A stretch of 64,000 nt of DNA, taken from contig QFBU01000002.1 of assembly GCA_003265975.1 (NCBI GenBank), positions 11,447-75,446 on the forward strand, given 5' to 3'. Position numbers and translations under genes: made by a program. The DNA is from Candidatus Marinamargulisbacteria bacterium SCGC AAA071-K20. GTDB lineage: Bacteria; Margulisbacteria; Marinamargulisbacteria; GCA-2716485; AAA071-K20. The notes under the pieces were generated by a model, which was not told where the DNA came from, ran no database searches, and worked only from the letters and a program-made list of their open reading frames with translations. Below, piece by piece: positions 9,036-18,318 of the stretch. How positions within the stretch are numbered: the stretch's first letter is position 1; every line of letters begins with the position of its first letter.

Positions 9036-11453
9036 TTATGTAGTCGTAGCGTTAATGTATCTTAAAGACATAAATGGTCTAAGTTCTTCTTTAGTTGTGT
9101 TAGGTAAGTCAATATATGGAGGCAGGTCTCCGTACCATATTCGTTGACCTAACATTCCTCTTAAGAGAATAGATCCCAATTGAGGCGCTTTTTCAGGGGT
9201 TTTAAGAGTTGATGATGCATAGTGACCGTAACTTTTATTGAAAATATAAAGCGTATTTGCAAACTTCTCTTGAAGTGCCTGAGCCGATAAAGAAAGGGCT
9301 CTTTTTGCAGTTGCCCCTTCAAGATTTGAGGCATTAACTAAATTAATAAAGTTATCATACTGTAATGGAGAAAATAATTTTTCTCCAGTACTATCACTAT
9401 CTCTTGCTCGCTTTAAGAGCCCTCTAAATTCTTGCCCCCACTTTCCACTTATTTGATCCTCCATTGTATCTCTGTGTGCGAGAGCTGTATCTTTACTTAC
9501 GGCACTTTTGAGGCATTGCATTGCCATCATATATTTAAGTTGAACTTCTTCCGGTAACTTAGAGAAGATAATGGACCACATAACGTTACCATCAAAAGTT
9601 CCATCATCAGAATCTTTTTTTAAAGATTTAAAATCATTTGCATAAATATAATCCCAATTTGTGGCTTGAAGCATATTAATAAAAGAAGGGTCTGTTAAGT
9701 CTGAATTGTCAATCAGTATCTTGCTATGTGCTAAAATTAGTCCCACGACTGCAATTACGGCGCCCGAGCTTTCTCTATCTTTTAATACATGATCTGCTGA
9801 TTTTAGAGAAACGCCATTATTGGCAATGTTAGTAGTTCGGTCAGATACTTCAATGGGGTTTATTTTTAGATAGTTTGTAAAGTTATTGTAAGCAAATCTA
9901 AGTCTTTGTGTGGTCTTTTCCGGATTGGAATTTTCAGGGTCAATTAAAAGTCTATGTTGGTGTCCATTTTCGGCCCAAAGTTTTATGAGTCGTCCGTATA
10001 TTCTAATCATTTTATCTTTTTCATTATTATACTTTATTTTAACTGGCTCTAAAGAACTTTCTAGTGGGAATAGATCTTTTTGAACTAGAGTTAGTAACTC
10101 GGCCTCGGTATTTGTAAGTTTTTCTTTGCTCTTCTGTTTTGCAACATAAGAGTCGTAGTTTTCTCCGATTAGGCTTTTTTCCCAGTGTTCTATTACCTCC
10201 TCTACTTTTTCTCGATAAAAAGACTCCTCTTGCACTTCGCCATCTTGAGTAGAAATAAAAGCTGCTTTGAACTCATCTACTAATTTACGGGTTAAAGAAA
10301 AACTATTTCCTTCTATCGTGTCTAGTTTGTCGAATCTATCGTCTCCAATAAATAGTAGTGTTATGGTTGTTGTAACTTCTTTTACGGCCGCTGGATCCAT
10401 ATCTTCAGGACTTATTAAAACGGCAAGTCCTCCAAAATTTGCCTCTCTAATTTTTTGCAATTTACCCGTTCTTTTTGGGTCCTCTGGACTAATAAAATTA
10501 TCTTCATAATATTTTACGGCGTGTTCATTCATTTTTAATGCTCTATCGCAAGGTTTTAAGCTAGGAATGGGGAAATCGGAGTTTAATTTTGGCCAAGGCA
10601 TTTGAAAAACCAGTTGACTATTTTTGTTGTATTTTGTTGATACTCTAGTATATGAATATTCAGGTTGTACACCATTAGCTCTTTCAATAGTTTCAGCTTT
10701 AGGCGCTATGTCTCTGGTTGTATCAAATGAATACCTTTTTAAAGCATTTCCGGTTCTACTATCTTGGGTATTATTGTATATCCGGTATAAAGAATATAAC
10801 AGAGGTGCAAATTTCAAACCTTCTGTTAGGGGCGTATAAGAAAAAAAAGGAGCTATGGCAGTGGGCAGCATGGCCAAGGGCAAACCCTTTGTTAATGAAA
10901 CTGCTGTAGGAATTAAACCAGCAAAAAGTGTGCCTGCATTTTTAAAGGTAACTGTAGCTTCGGCTAGGGTAGGAATATTAGAGCTAAGAAACTTAGCATG
11001 AATTCTTTTGGATAGTAATCTTTGAATTAGGTGGAGTAACATTAGGCTGTAAGCGCACTTTAGTGTTGTCTTTGCCTCCATCTTATCTTCTTGTGTTACA
11101 AATTTCTCTGCTTTATTTATGATATTTTCTAAAAAGGGATCAGCTCTTAAAACCATTGGTCCTATCGTCTTAAAGTTTAGTGTAGAAGCGTTAGCTGTTG
11201 GTTCAGAGAGCAGGTCTTTTAGACTATTAACAGTCGCATCGACTAAATTAGATATAAGTGTGACTTTATTTTTTGAGGGTATATAGAAAGCTGTTAATAT
11301 GGTATTCAACATAGTATGTAAATATTCTTTACACGCGGGTTGAGATCCAGTAAACCCTTCAAGGGTTGCTTCGCTTAAACCTTTAAAATCAGCCTCAATG
11401 TCCCTTTCCTGAGCTCCTGCAGTTTGAGGTACTGCTAAAATTTTATACGCCAT
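9036..11453 (-). CDS. Large hypothetical protein, no recognised family
   Basis: About 805 residues, mainly helical and soluble in appearance, with one moderately hydrophobic stretch near 175-225 (GTLFAGLIPTAVSLTKGLPL and following). No nucleotide-binding, protease or transferase motif found. I chose ATG 11453 (MAYKILAVPQ); an in-frame GTG at 11459 is the alternative. The start lies inside the end of the upstream 146-residue gene, so the two are translationally linked. Both proteins begin with similar M(A)YKI segments, perhaps a shared localisation or secretion signal, but that is speculation. Function unknown; likely lineage-specific. Confidence 0.75.
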   Translation of the reverse strand: MAYKILAVPQTAGAQERDIEADFKGLSEATLEGFTGSQPACKEYLHTMLNTILTAFYIPSKNKVTLISNLVDATVNSLKDLLSEPTANASTLNFKTIGPMVLRADPFLENIINKAEKFVTQEDKMEAKTTLKCAYSLMLLHLIQRLLSKRIHAKFLSSNIPTLAEATVTFKNAGTLFAGLIPTAVSLTKGLPLAMLPTAIAPFFSYTPLTEGLKFAPLLYSLYRIYNNTQDSRTGNALKRYSFDTTRDIAPKAETIERANGVQPEYSYTRVSTKYNKNSQLVFQMPWPKLNSDFPIPSLKPCDRALKMNEHAVKYYEDNFISPEDPKRTGKLQKIREANFGGLAVLISPEDMDPAAVKEVTTTITLLFIGDDRFDKLDTIEGNSFSLTRKLVDEFKAAFISTQDGEVQEESFYREKVEEVIEHWEKSLIGENYDSYVAKQKSKEKLTNTEAELLTLVQKDLFPLESSLEPVKIKYNNEKDKMIRIYGRLIKLWAENGHQHRLLIDPENSNPEKTTQRLRFAYNNFTNYLKINPIEVSDRTTNIANNGVSLKSADHVLKDRESSGAVIAVVGLILAHSKILIDNSDLTDPSFINMLQATNWDYIYANDFKSLKKDSDDGTFDGNVMWSIIFSKLPEEVQLKYMMAMQCLKSAVSKDTALAHRDTMEDQISGKWGQEFRGLLKRARDSDSTGEKLFSPLQYDNFINLVNASNLEGATAKRALSLSAQALQEKFANTLYIFNKSYGHYASSTLKTPEKAPQLGSILLRGMLGQRIWYGDLPPYIDLPNTTKEELRPFMSLRYINATTT

Positions 11454-11883
11454 GATCACGAGTACTGCGCTGTGTATGCTTAGGATTAGGCTCTAGTCGG
11501 TACACTTTCCAGAAGTTAGGCAATTCCAGTGACCTTTGGTGCCCTGCCATTTCCGAAAATAAGATCGCTAAAGTGTCAGGATCTATAGAAGGAGTGTCTC
11601 TACCACGAGAGGTTGTGTTTGAACTTTTCGAAGATATTTCTACAAAACGATCTAAAAAACTGTCTGTAGGTGCTGATGAAGCTAAAACCCCAAGTTTCTT
11701 AGCTTCATCTGGGGAGTATATTTTATCATTACCTCTAACTCTAAAAGGTATACATGGGCTAGGTTTGGATCTGGGGTCTTTCGAGCGTCTGTGTCTCAGA
11801 CCTATTCCTGAATCAAAGTGGCTTAAGTCCCCTGTAGGTAAGGAAGAAGGGTTACTTTCAATATTTGCAATGATTTTATACAT
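11443..11883 (-). CDS. Hypothetical protein, basic and low-complexity
   Basis: 146 residues with no recognised domain. Rich in Ser, Pro, Arg and Lys, with segments such as GIGLRHRRSKDPRSKP and SSKSSNTTSRGRDTP that look disordered. Ends in RSTRDHGV overlapping the start of the 805-residue gene by 11 bases, implying coupled translation and a shared role. The ribosome site is weak. Could be a chaperone or adaptor for the larger protein, but nothing in the sequence proves it. Confidence 0.6.
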   Translation of the reverse strand: MYKIIANIESNPSSLPTGDLSHFDSGIGLRHRRSKDPRSKPSPCIPFRVRGNDKIYSPDEAKKLGVLASSAPTDSFLDRFVEISSKSSNTTSRGRDTPSIDPDTLAILFSEMAGHQRSLELPNFWKVYRLEPNPKHTQRSTRDHGV

Positions 11884-11976
11884 AAAACTCTGTCTCTTTT
11901 TTTATTTTGAAAATGGACTATATCTTACAGTTTTTTCTATGAAAAGTCAAATTTATTGCCATTACAATAAATAAAG

Positions 11977-13389
11977 TTAATATCGGTATTGTGCAGGTTT
12001 ATACGGCCCATCTTGTGACACATTAATGTAGTCTGCTTGGTCCTTACTGAGCTTTGTTAAACGTACACCTAATTTGTTTAAATGTAGTCTTGCTACTTCT
12101 TCATCTAATTCTTTAGACAATGTGTATACCCCAACTTCATAATCTTTTTGCCATAAGTCAATTTGCGCTAGTACTTGGTTTGTAAATGACGCACTCATAA
12201 CAAATGAGGGGTGGCCCGTTGCGCAACCTAAGTTTACTAATCGTCCTTCTGCTAATAAGAGTAGTTGCTTTCCATTAGAAAACTCAAACTGATCCACTTG
12301 TGGCTTAATGTTTAGTTTCTTTATTCCTGGTAAGTTTTCTAATGCCTCAACTTGTATTTCGTTGTCGAAGTGACCAATGTTACAAACTATGGCTTGGTCT
12401 TTCATATTTTGCATATGTTCTACACAAATAATATCTTTGTTTCCTGTAGTTGTTACAAATAAATCAGCTTCGTTAATTACATCTTCGAGGGTTTTAACTT
12501 CAAACCCTTCCATAGCAGCTTGTAGTGCACATATTGGGTCAATTTCAGTAACTATAACCCTTGCTCCAAATCCTTTTAACGACTGAGCACATCCTTTTCC
12601 GACGTCTCCAAATCCACAAACTACGGCTACTTTTCCTGCGATCATTACGTCAGTCGCTCTTTTAATTCCGTCGGCTAAAGATTCTCTACATCCGTATAAG
12701 TTATCAAATTTAGATTTTGTTACAGAGTCGTTGACATTGATAGCTGGAAATAGTAATTCCCCTTTGTCTGCCATTTGATATAAACGATGTACTCCCGTTG
12801 TTGTTTCTTCAGAAACACCCTTAATGTTAGGTGTGATTTTTTGCCAACGACCTGGATTCTTGGCTAGTCCTTGTTTGAGTTGTTTTAATACCATCTCTAG
12901 TTCTTTGTTGTTGGTTGCTTGATCTGCGACACTTGGGTCTTTTTCAACTTCAAGACCTTTATGTACATATAAGGTAGCGTCGCCGCCATCATCTACTATC
13001 ATGTCCGGACCAGAACCATCAGGAAATAATAACGATTGTTCTAAACACCACCAGTACTCTTCTAATGTTTCACCTTTCCAAGCAAAAACAGGTACTCCAG
13101 TTGTAGCTATTGCTGCTGCTGCGTGGTCTTGTGTTGAGAATATGTTACAAGAGGCCCATCTTACATCTGCTCCTAAAGCGGTTAATGTTTCAATTAGAAT
13201 GGCTGTCTGAACAGTCATATGCAAAGATCCTGTGATTTTTACATCTTTTAGTGGTTGTTCTTTCCCAAATTTTTCTCTAAGAGCCATAAGTCCTGGCATC
13301 TCTTTTTCAGAAATTGTAATTTCTTTTCTTCCAAAGTCTGCAAGTGTTATATCTTTAACTTTAAAATCGTTATTCACTGTGATTGTCAT
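11977..13389 (-). CDS. ahcY: Adenosylhomocysteinase
   Basis: Hydrolyses S-adenosylhomocysteine to adenosine and homocysteine, removing the product inhibitor of methyltransferases; uses tightly bound NAD. 470 residues, the long bacterial form with the insert absent from archaeal enzymes. Motifs: GSLHMTVQTAIL, SCNIFSTQDHAAAA, the NAD-binding VVCGFGDVGKGCAQSL, and the C-terminal KPAQYRY that reaches into the neighbouring subunit. Monocistronic in appearance, with 139 bases upstream to tgt and no SAH riboswitch recognised in them. Confidence 0.98.
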   Translation of the reverse strand: MTITVNNDFKVKDITLADFGRKEITISEKEMPGLMALREKFGKEQPLKDVKITGSLHMTVQTAILIETLTALGADVRWASCNIFSTQDHAAAAIATTGVPVFAWKGETLEEYWWCLEQSLLFPDGSGPDMIVDDGGDATLYVHKGLEVEKDPSVADQATNNKELEMVLKQLKQGLAKNPGRWQKITPNIKGVSEETTTGVHRLYQMADKGELLFPAINVNDSVTKSKFDNLYGCRESLADGIKRATDVMIAGKVAVVCGFGDVGKGCAQSLKGFGARVIVTEIDPICALQAAMEGFEVKTLEDVINEADLFVTTTGNKDIICVEHMQNMKDQAIVCNIGHFDNEIQVEALENLPGIKKLNIKPQVDQFEFSNGKQLLLLAEGRLVNLGCATGHPSFVMSASFTNQVLAQIDLWQKDYEVGVYTLSKELDEEVARLHLNKLGVRLTKLSKDQADYINVSQDGPYKPAQYRY

Positions 13390-13528
13390 GGTTATAATTC
13401 CTTTTATAGTGATGAAAGTTTTTTAAGATTATACCAAAATCTTTCTTAATTTTAAATGATTTTCAAGATCATTATTTAAGTAGAGAGTAATCAGCAATAT
13501 TTATATTATGATGTGTAAGAGGTAGGTG

Positions 13529-14590
13529 TTATATGGCATGTCGGATGTTTCTTACAAGATTAACAAGGTAGTGCGTGTTATGAATGCTAAGTAGACTACA
13601 AGATAAGAGTTCTTTTGCTTGATATAAATGTCTAAGGTAAGCTCTTGAGAAATGTTTACAAGTGTAGCATGTACAAGAGTCGAGTAAGGGTTTACTATCT
13701 GTTTTAAACTCACTTCTTGAAATATTTTTTCGCTCACCCTCTAAAAATACTTGGCCGTGTCTTGCAAGTCTTGTGGGTATTACGCAGTCGAACATGTCGG
13801 CTCCTTGATTAATTGCAAACTCAAGGTTTTCGGGTAGTCCTAATCCCATTACATAACGCGGTTTGTTTTCTGGTAGTAGTGGCGTGGTATGCGCTATTAA
13901 ATCTTCTAAAATATCTGTAGGCTCTCCTACGCTAAGGCCACCAATAGCATAGCCTGGAAAATCAATATCTATTAAGGTCTTTGCACTTTTTTCTCTCAAG
14001 TGTTTATACATGCCTCCTTGCACAATCGCAAAAAGCCAATGGTTGTTATGCTTTTTTTCCCAATAGTCTTTTGCCTTTGCTTCCCACTGATGAGTGATGT
14101 CTAATTCTTTTCTAATATTTTTCTCAGTACTAGGATATGCAGAACAAATGTCTAGGGGCATCATGATGTCTGAATTAAGCGCTAGTTGTGTGTCGATTAC
14201 AGACTTAGGAGTAAAGGTATGTTTTCTGCCGTCAATATGAGACTTAAAGGTAACTCCTTCTTCAGTAATTTTTCTAAGTTTGGACAGAGAAAATACTTGG
14301 TAACCGCCAGAGTCTGTGAGAATTGGTTTGTCCCAAGCCATAAAATCATGAAGACCGTTGAACTTTTTTATTAAGTCTTCTCCTGGACGTAAATATAAAT
14401 GATAGGTGTTAGACAAAATAATTTCTGCACCAAGCGCTACTAGCATGTCTGGAGTGAGAGACTTAACAGTGGCTTGCGTACCAACGGGCATAAAGACGGG
14501 TGTTTCTATGACGCCATGGTTAGTATGGATTTTTCCACGCCTTGCCTTAGTCGATGATGACTTTTTGATAATTTCAAATTTGAAACTCAT
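13529..14590 (-). CDS. tgt: tRNA-guanine transglycosylase
   Basis: Exchanges guanine-34 for preQ1 in tRNAs with GUN anticodons, the first tRNA-bound step of queuosine synthesis. 353 residues, slightly short. Visible: LTDSGGYQVFSL (catalytic Asp), the substrate loop GGLSVGEP, MGLGLPENLEF, the nucleophile region DMFDCVIPTRLARHGQ, and the zinc site CTCYTCKHFSRAYLRHL with the final His in SIHNTHYL. Its ATG overlaps the stop of the hemW-like gene by four bases (ATGA), so it is cotranslated with it. Confidence 0.97.
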   Translation of the reverse strand: MSFKFEIIKKSSSTKARRGKIHTNHGVIETPVFMPVGTQATVKSLTPDMLVALGAEIILSNTYHLYLRPGEDLIKKFNGLHDFMAWDKPILTDSGGYQVFSLSKLRKITEEGVTFKSHIDGRKHTFTPKSVIDTQLALNSDIMMPLDICSAYPSTEKNIRKELDITHQWEAKAKDYWEKKHNNHWLFAIVQGGMYKHLREKSAKTLIDIDFPGYAIGGLSVGEPTDILEDLIAHTTPLLPENKPRYVMGLGLPENLEFAINQGADMFDCVIPTRLARHGQVFLEGERKNISRSEFKTDSKPLLDSCTCYTCKHFSRAYLRHLYQAKELLSCSLLSIHNTHYLVNLVRNIRHAI

Positions 14591-15726
14591 AATAAAAACT
14601 CCTCAAGTACAGAATTTAATAAGGCCTGTCCTTTTTCAGATGTTTTAATGTGTTTGTTGTCTACAGTAATTAATTGTAGTTGTTGTAGTTTGGATAACTG
14701 AGTTTTAAAAAGGGTAGGGAAGTCGTCATTAAATTCAGTTTCGAACTCTTTGAATATAAAGCCTTCTTTTAATCTTAGGTTGGACATTACGAACTCTTCA
14801 ATTCTTTCTTTTTTGCTGAGCGCTACAAGCGTTTTGCTTTTGGGTAGTTTTTCAGGATTAGACAAATATTTTTCTAAATCAGAAGGGTTTTCGTAGCGAC
14901 AATTATTATAAAATGAATGACCACTGGGGCCTACACCTATGAACGGTTTGTATTGCCAATAGCGTTTGTTATGCACGCATTGTTTAGTTGATTTAGCGAA
15001 TGCTGAAATTTCATAGTGGTCGTATTTGTTTTCGGATAGTTTAGTTTTAATTTGATTATATTGGTCTAGTTCGGTATCACTTTCTAGGGGACGTACTTTT
15101 TTTCTGTCGAATACAGTTCCATGTTCAATGCTTAGTGCGTATGTAGACAAATGTTCGGGTTCGTACTGAAGCGCTTGATTTAAACTGTATTCTAACGTTT
15201 TAGAATTTGAATTGGGGATACTAAATATGAGATCTAAATTTATATTAAAATTTCCATGCTCTCTAATATTCACAAGCGCATTATGAATAGTTTCAGTAGT
15301 GTGAGATCTTCCTAAATATTTTAATTCTTCATTATTGAAAGACTGTATTCCTAAACTTAGTCTATTGATTCCCACATTTTTAATTTGATTTAAAAATAAC
15401 TTATTTACTGACTCAGGGTTTGTCTCCATGGTGATTTCACACTTTGGACTTAGTGTAAACGAGTCCCTAATAGTTTTGAAGAGAAGGTCAAGTGACTTTG
15501 GGCTTAATAGACTGGGGGTACCTCCACCTAAAAAAATGGATGGAATTACTAAAGTCTCACATTTTTGTTTGTATGCTTTAATTTCTAAACAAACAGATTC
15601 AATAAAAGCCTGTTCTTTATTATCAGTCCAAATTACCTTGTAAAATGCACAGTAGTGACACTTGGTCTTACAAAATGGAATGTGAACGTATAATGATACG
15701 GTGTTTTTTTCTTTAGATTCAAACAT
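14587..15726 (-). CDS. hemW: Radical SAM protein, HemW-type (coproporphyrinogen oxidase-like)
   Basis: 379 residues. The N-terminal YVHIPFCKTKCHYCAFYK carries the CxxxCxxC cysteines that bind a 4Fe-4S cluster and SAM; SIFLGGGTPSLL and METNPESV follow as expected for the HemN/HemW group, and the C-terminal helical domain is present. True coproporphyrinogen dehydrogenase HemN has CxxxCxxCxC; here the fourth cysteine is missing (CAFY), so this is HemW, thought to be a heme chaperone rather than the oxidase. Starts the minus-strand pair with tgt. Confidence 0.9.
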   Translation of the reverse strand: MFESKEKNTVSLYVHIPFCKTKCHYCAFYKVIWTDNKEQAFIESVCLEIKAYKQKCETLVIPSIFLGGGTPSLLSPKSLDLLFKTIRDSFTLSPKCEITMETNPESVNKLFLNQIKNVGINRLSLGIQSFNNEELKYLGRSHTTETIHNALVNIREHGNFNINLDLIFSIPNSNSKTLEYSLNQALQYEPEHLSTYALSIEHGTVFDRKKVRPLESDTELDQYNQIKTKLSENKYDHYEISAFAKSTKQCVHNKRYWQYKPFIGVGPSGHSFYNNCRYENPSDLEKYLSNPEKLPKSKTLVALSKKERIEEFVMSNLRLKEGFIFKEFETEFNDDFPTLFKTQLSKLQQLQLITVDNKHIKTSEKGQALLNSVLEEFLL

Positions 15727-15728
15727 GC

Positions 15729-16001
15729 CTACAGTTCTAAACGGTTACGGCATTTTTTGCAAGTTTTTGACGATGTGGCGTTTTCGGTTCCACATTTTGT
15801 ACATAGAATACCTACTTCGTTTGACTTTTCTTGAAGTAATTTGGGGCTTAATAGCCAATATCCTAAAAGTGCGATTGGAAATACGAGTGTTATAAGTGCA
15901 ATTACTGCGCCTATTATTGGGCGGCCTTTACTTCTAGCATCCTTAAAGACATACCATGCCCCAGCAATACATAGAGCAAATGCGAATAGTCTAAAGAGCA
16001 T
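15729..16001 (-). CDS. Small membrane protein with C-terminal zinc ribbon
   Basis: 90 residues: two hydrophobic segments (about 2-20 and 28-50), then a cytosolic tail with CTKCGTENATSSKTCKKC, two CxxC knuckles forming a zinc ribbon. The second hydrophobic stretch includes ITLVFPIALLGYWLL. Sits base-to-base between the RsbW-like gene (starts after it in transcription order is hemW) with a single base separating neighbours, so it is in the operon. No function assigned; proteins of this layout are common but uncharacterised. Confidence 0.8.
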   Translation of the reverse strand: MLFRLFAFALCIAGAWYVFKDARSKGRPIIGAVIALITLVFPIALLGYWLLSPKLLQEKSNEVGILCTKCGTENATSSKTCKKCRNRLEL

Positions 16002-16448
16002 TTATTGGAATGGTTTTGGAGATTTTTTGAACATTCGAATGACTGTACCAGAGTCTATTTTAGATGAAAACTCAGCATGGTCCATCAAGTTTTTAATAAA
16101 GGTGATGCCGAGTCCGAGTCCCATTTTCTTTTCGGAGGCTTCTTTTTGTGGAGCCGTACCGAGTATGCCTAGGTCAAACCCTGTTCCTTTGTCTTCAACT
16201 TCAATTTCTAATTCTTCAGGGTGCATTCTAGCGGTTATAAATATTTCATTGTCAGAGCTAGGGTTGTTGCCATAAGCGTGTTGTATGGCGTTTGTGCATG
16301 CTTCTGAAACAGAAATTTTAATATCTTCAATGTCTTCAACTGTAAAGTTCATGCGTGCTGCAATTCCTGAAATAGCAAGTCTAATTATACTTACAAATTC
16401 AGTAGAGCACGGTATGGTTATTTTCATTTCTAAAGGTGAGTTTGACAT
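16002..16448 (-). CDS. RsbW-like anti-sigma factor / serine kinase (HATPase)
   Basis: 148 residues, a single HATPase_c domain of the RsbW/SpoIIAB kind: N box VSEACTNAIQHAYGN, G1 VEDKGTGFDLG, and the C-terminal lid GLGLGITFIKNLMDHAEF. Such proteins bind a sigma factor or other partner and phosphorylate a STAS antagonist on serine. The STAS gene lies immediately upstream with a two-base gap. Which sigma factor is controlled is not evident; no SigB/SigF-type gene is adjacent. Confidence 0.92.
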   Translation of the reverse strand: MSNSPLEMKITIPCSTEFVSIIRLAISGIAARMNFTVEDIEDIKISVSEACTNAIQHAYGNNPSSDNEIFITARMHPEELEIEVEDKGTGFDLGILGTAPQKEASEKKMGLGLGITFIKNLMDHAEFSSKIDSGTVIRMFKKSPKPFQ

Positions 16449-16450
16449 TG

Positions 16451-16804
16451 TTACTCCTGCTTACTTTGTGCAACTTCTGCAATACTATCAAGTAATTCTA
16501 TATTTTTACTTAAGAGTCCTGAAACTTCAAATATTTTTTTGATCTGTGGTTTATCACACACTACAATTACTTTATGGTTGGCTTTGCCTATTTCTTTTGC
16601 GGTATAGGCTATGGTCCCTAATCCAGTACTGTCTATATAGTGAATGTCTTGTAAATTAAGAACAATGTTTGATTTGTTCTTTTCTGTAAATTCTTTTAAA
16701 GAATCTTGCAGTTTAGGACATGTATGTATGTCGATCTCACCTTTAATATTTAATATCGGAAGATCTTGATTTAAGTCAAAATTGACTGAAAAGTCTACTA
16801 CCAT
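16451..16804 (-). CDS. STAS-domain anti-anti-sigma factor
   Basis: 117-residue single STAS domain of the RsbV/SpoIIAA family. The phosphorylation site is intact in DIHYIDSTGLGTIAYTA (Ser after Asp-), and the opening NIKGEIDIHTCPKL is typical. I chose ATG 16804, seven bases after GAGG; an upstream GTG at 16816 is in frame but would use the ribosome site as coding sequence. Pairs with the RsbW-like kinase immediately downstream to form a partner-switching module. Confidence 0.93.
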   Translation of the reverse strand: MVVDFSVNFDLNQDLPILNIKGEIDIHTCPKLQDSLKEFTEKNKSNIVLNLQDIHYIDSTGLGTIAYTAKEIGKANHKVIVVCDKPQIKKIFEVSGLLSKNIELLDSIAEVAQSKQE

Positions 16805-16894
16805 CTGTAACCTCACATTTGTTTGGAATTTTAATCAAATTATAAACCCGCCAAAGATAAAACACAAGCAGACGGCAATCACTGAACTCAGGGC

Positions 16895-16924
16895 TTGACA
16901 TCATATGGGTATTTGAATTAGGAT
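16895..16924 (+). promoter_or_regulatory. Sigma-70-type promoter of rpmE-prfA-prmC
   Basis: TTGACA (16895-16900, perfect -35), 18-base spacer, TAGGAT (16919-16924, four of six). Lies 33 bases before rpmE in the intergenic region between divergent operons. Confidence 0.7.
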
Positions 16925-16957
16925 ATCAGCCTATTTGATATTTAAGAGAGTAAAAAC

Positions 16958-17215
16958 ATGGCAAAAACTAAAGATAAAAAAGAAAAAAAGAAAAAAGGAC
17001 TATATACTAGGGAAGACACAGTCCCGTATAAGTCTCTTGTAATTTCATGTGTATGTGGTTCTGAATTCGATTCAGGTTCAACTTTAGAAGAAATTCGTGT
17101 AGATATTTGCTCAAACTGTCATCCATTTTTCACCGGCGAGGATAGAATTCTTGACGCTGAGGGTAGAGTAGAGAAGTTTAGAAAAAAATATCAACAAGCT
17201 TCTAAGAAAAAATAG
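16958..17215 (+). CDS. rpmE: Large ribosomal subunit protein bL31
   Basis: 50S protein, 85 residues, longer than usual by a lysine-rich N-terminal extension of ~18 residues. The zinc-binding form is shown by SCVCGSEF and ICSNCHPFFTG (CxC...CxxC), and GRVEKFRKKYQ is the family C-terminus. First gene of rpmE-prfA-prmC, a common bacterial arrangement. Confidence 0.97.
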   Translation: MAKTKDKKEKKKKGLYTREDTVPYKSLVISCVCGSEFDSGSTLEEIRVDICSNCHPFFTGEDRILDAEGRVEKFRKKYQQASKKK

Positions 17216-17239
17216 TTTTTCTATTTTTCCAGTTCCCCA

Positions 17240-18298
17240 ATGAATTTATTAAGTAAATTTGAAGCAATCGAGTACAAGTTCCAGGATCTTGAACGTAGAA
17301 TGAGTGATCCTGAGATTATCTCAGACCAAAAAGCATATCAATTAATTGTGAAGCAACACGCTGAATTAGAACAAGGCGTTCTGCTTTTTAGGTCCTATAA
17401 AAAAGTGCTTCATGACCTAAAAGACGCCGAAGACTTATTAACTGATCCTGAAATGAAGGAAATGGTTGAAGAAGAAATTCCAAAGTTAAAAAATGAGATT
17501 GATACCTTACGCTCTAAAATTGAACAGTTTTTAGTTCCTCCAGACCCCAATGATCATAGAAATGCAGTTGTAGAAATTAGAGCCGGAACCGGTGGGGACG
17601 AAGCTTGTTTATTTTCTATGGCACTATTTAGAATGTATAAAAAGTATTCTGAAAATAAAAAATGGAAAGTAGAAATAATCTCTGAGAGTATCACAGGACT
17701 AGGTGGGCTCAAGGAAATTTCTTTTGTTATATCTGGGCATAATGTCTATAGACGATTGAAATATGAAAGTGGAACTCATAGAGTACAGAGAGTTCCAGAT
17801 ACCGAATCATCTGGCCGGATTCATACATCGGCTTCAACAGTTGCTATTTTACCAGAGGCCGAAGAAGTAGATGTTAATATCGATACTAAAGACTTAAGAA
17901 TAGATACTTATAGAGCTAGTGGTGCGGGTGGACAGCATGTTAATAAAACAGACTCAGCTGTAAGAATAACCCATGAGCCAACAGGTATTGTGGTTGCTTG
18001 CCAAGACGAGAGGTCACAATTCCAGAATAAAGAAAAATCCATGAGAATGTTACGAACCAAGCTATACGAAAAGCAAGTTGAAGACAAACATAAAGCTGAG
18101 TCTGCAGCGAGAAAATTGCAGGTAGGAAGTGGTGATCGATCTCAGAAAATAAGAACCTATAATTATCCTCAAAAAAGAGTTACAGATCATCGGATTAATT
18201 TTAGTGCTCATGAACTTCAGTCAATATTAGAGGGTAGCCTAGATATTGTTATTGAACCTTTAATGAAAGCAGATGCTATTGAAAAGCTTAAAGAGTAA
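17240..18298 (+). CDS. prfA: Peptide chain release factor 1
   Basis: Recognises UAA and UAG stop codons and triggers peptide release. 352 residues. The catalytic GGQ is in RASGAGGQHVNKTDSAV, and the family-specific RVPDTESSGRIHTSAS is present, favouring RF1 over RF2. The next gene, prmC, methylates this GGQ glutamine. The gap from rpmE is 24 bases. Confidence 0.98.
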   Translation: MNLLSKFEAIEYKFQDLERRMSDPEIISDQKAYQLIVKQHAELEQGVLLFRSYKKVLHDLKDAEDLLTDPEMKEMVEEEIPKLKNEIDTLRSKIEQFLVPPDPNDHRNAVVEIRAGTGGDEACLFSMALFRMYKKYSENKKWKVEIISESITGLGGLKEISFVISGHNVYRRLKYESGTHRVQRVPDTESSGRIHTSASTVAILPEAEEVDVNIDTKDLRIDTYRASGAGGQHVNKTDSAVRITHEPTGIVVACQDERSQFQNKEKSMRMLRTKLYEKQVEDKHKAESAARKLQVGSGDRSQKIRTYNYPQKRVTDHRINFSAHELQSILEGSLDIVIEPLMKADAIEKLKE

Positions 18299-18318
18299 AC
18301 TTTTTTAGAGGAAGTATT

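Noticed and set aside
10267..10909. Short plus-strand frames opposite the 805-residue gene
   Set aside because: No ribosome sites and composition typical of antisense shadows.
13390..13528. SAH or SAM riboswitch upstream of ahcY
   Set aside because: No recognisable pseudoknot or conserved core; the stretch is plain AT-rich sequence.
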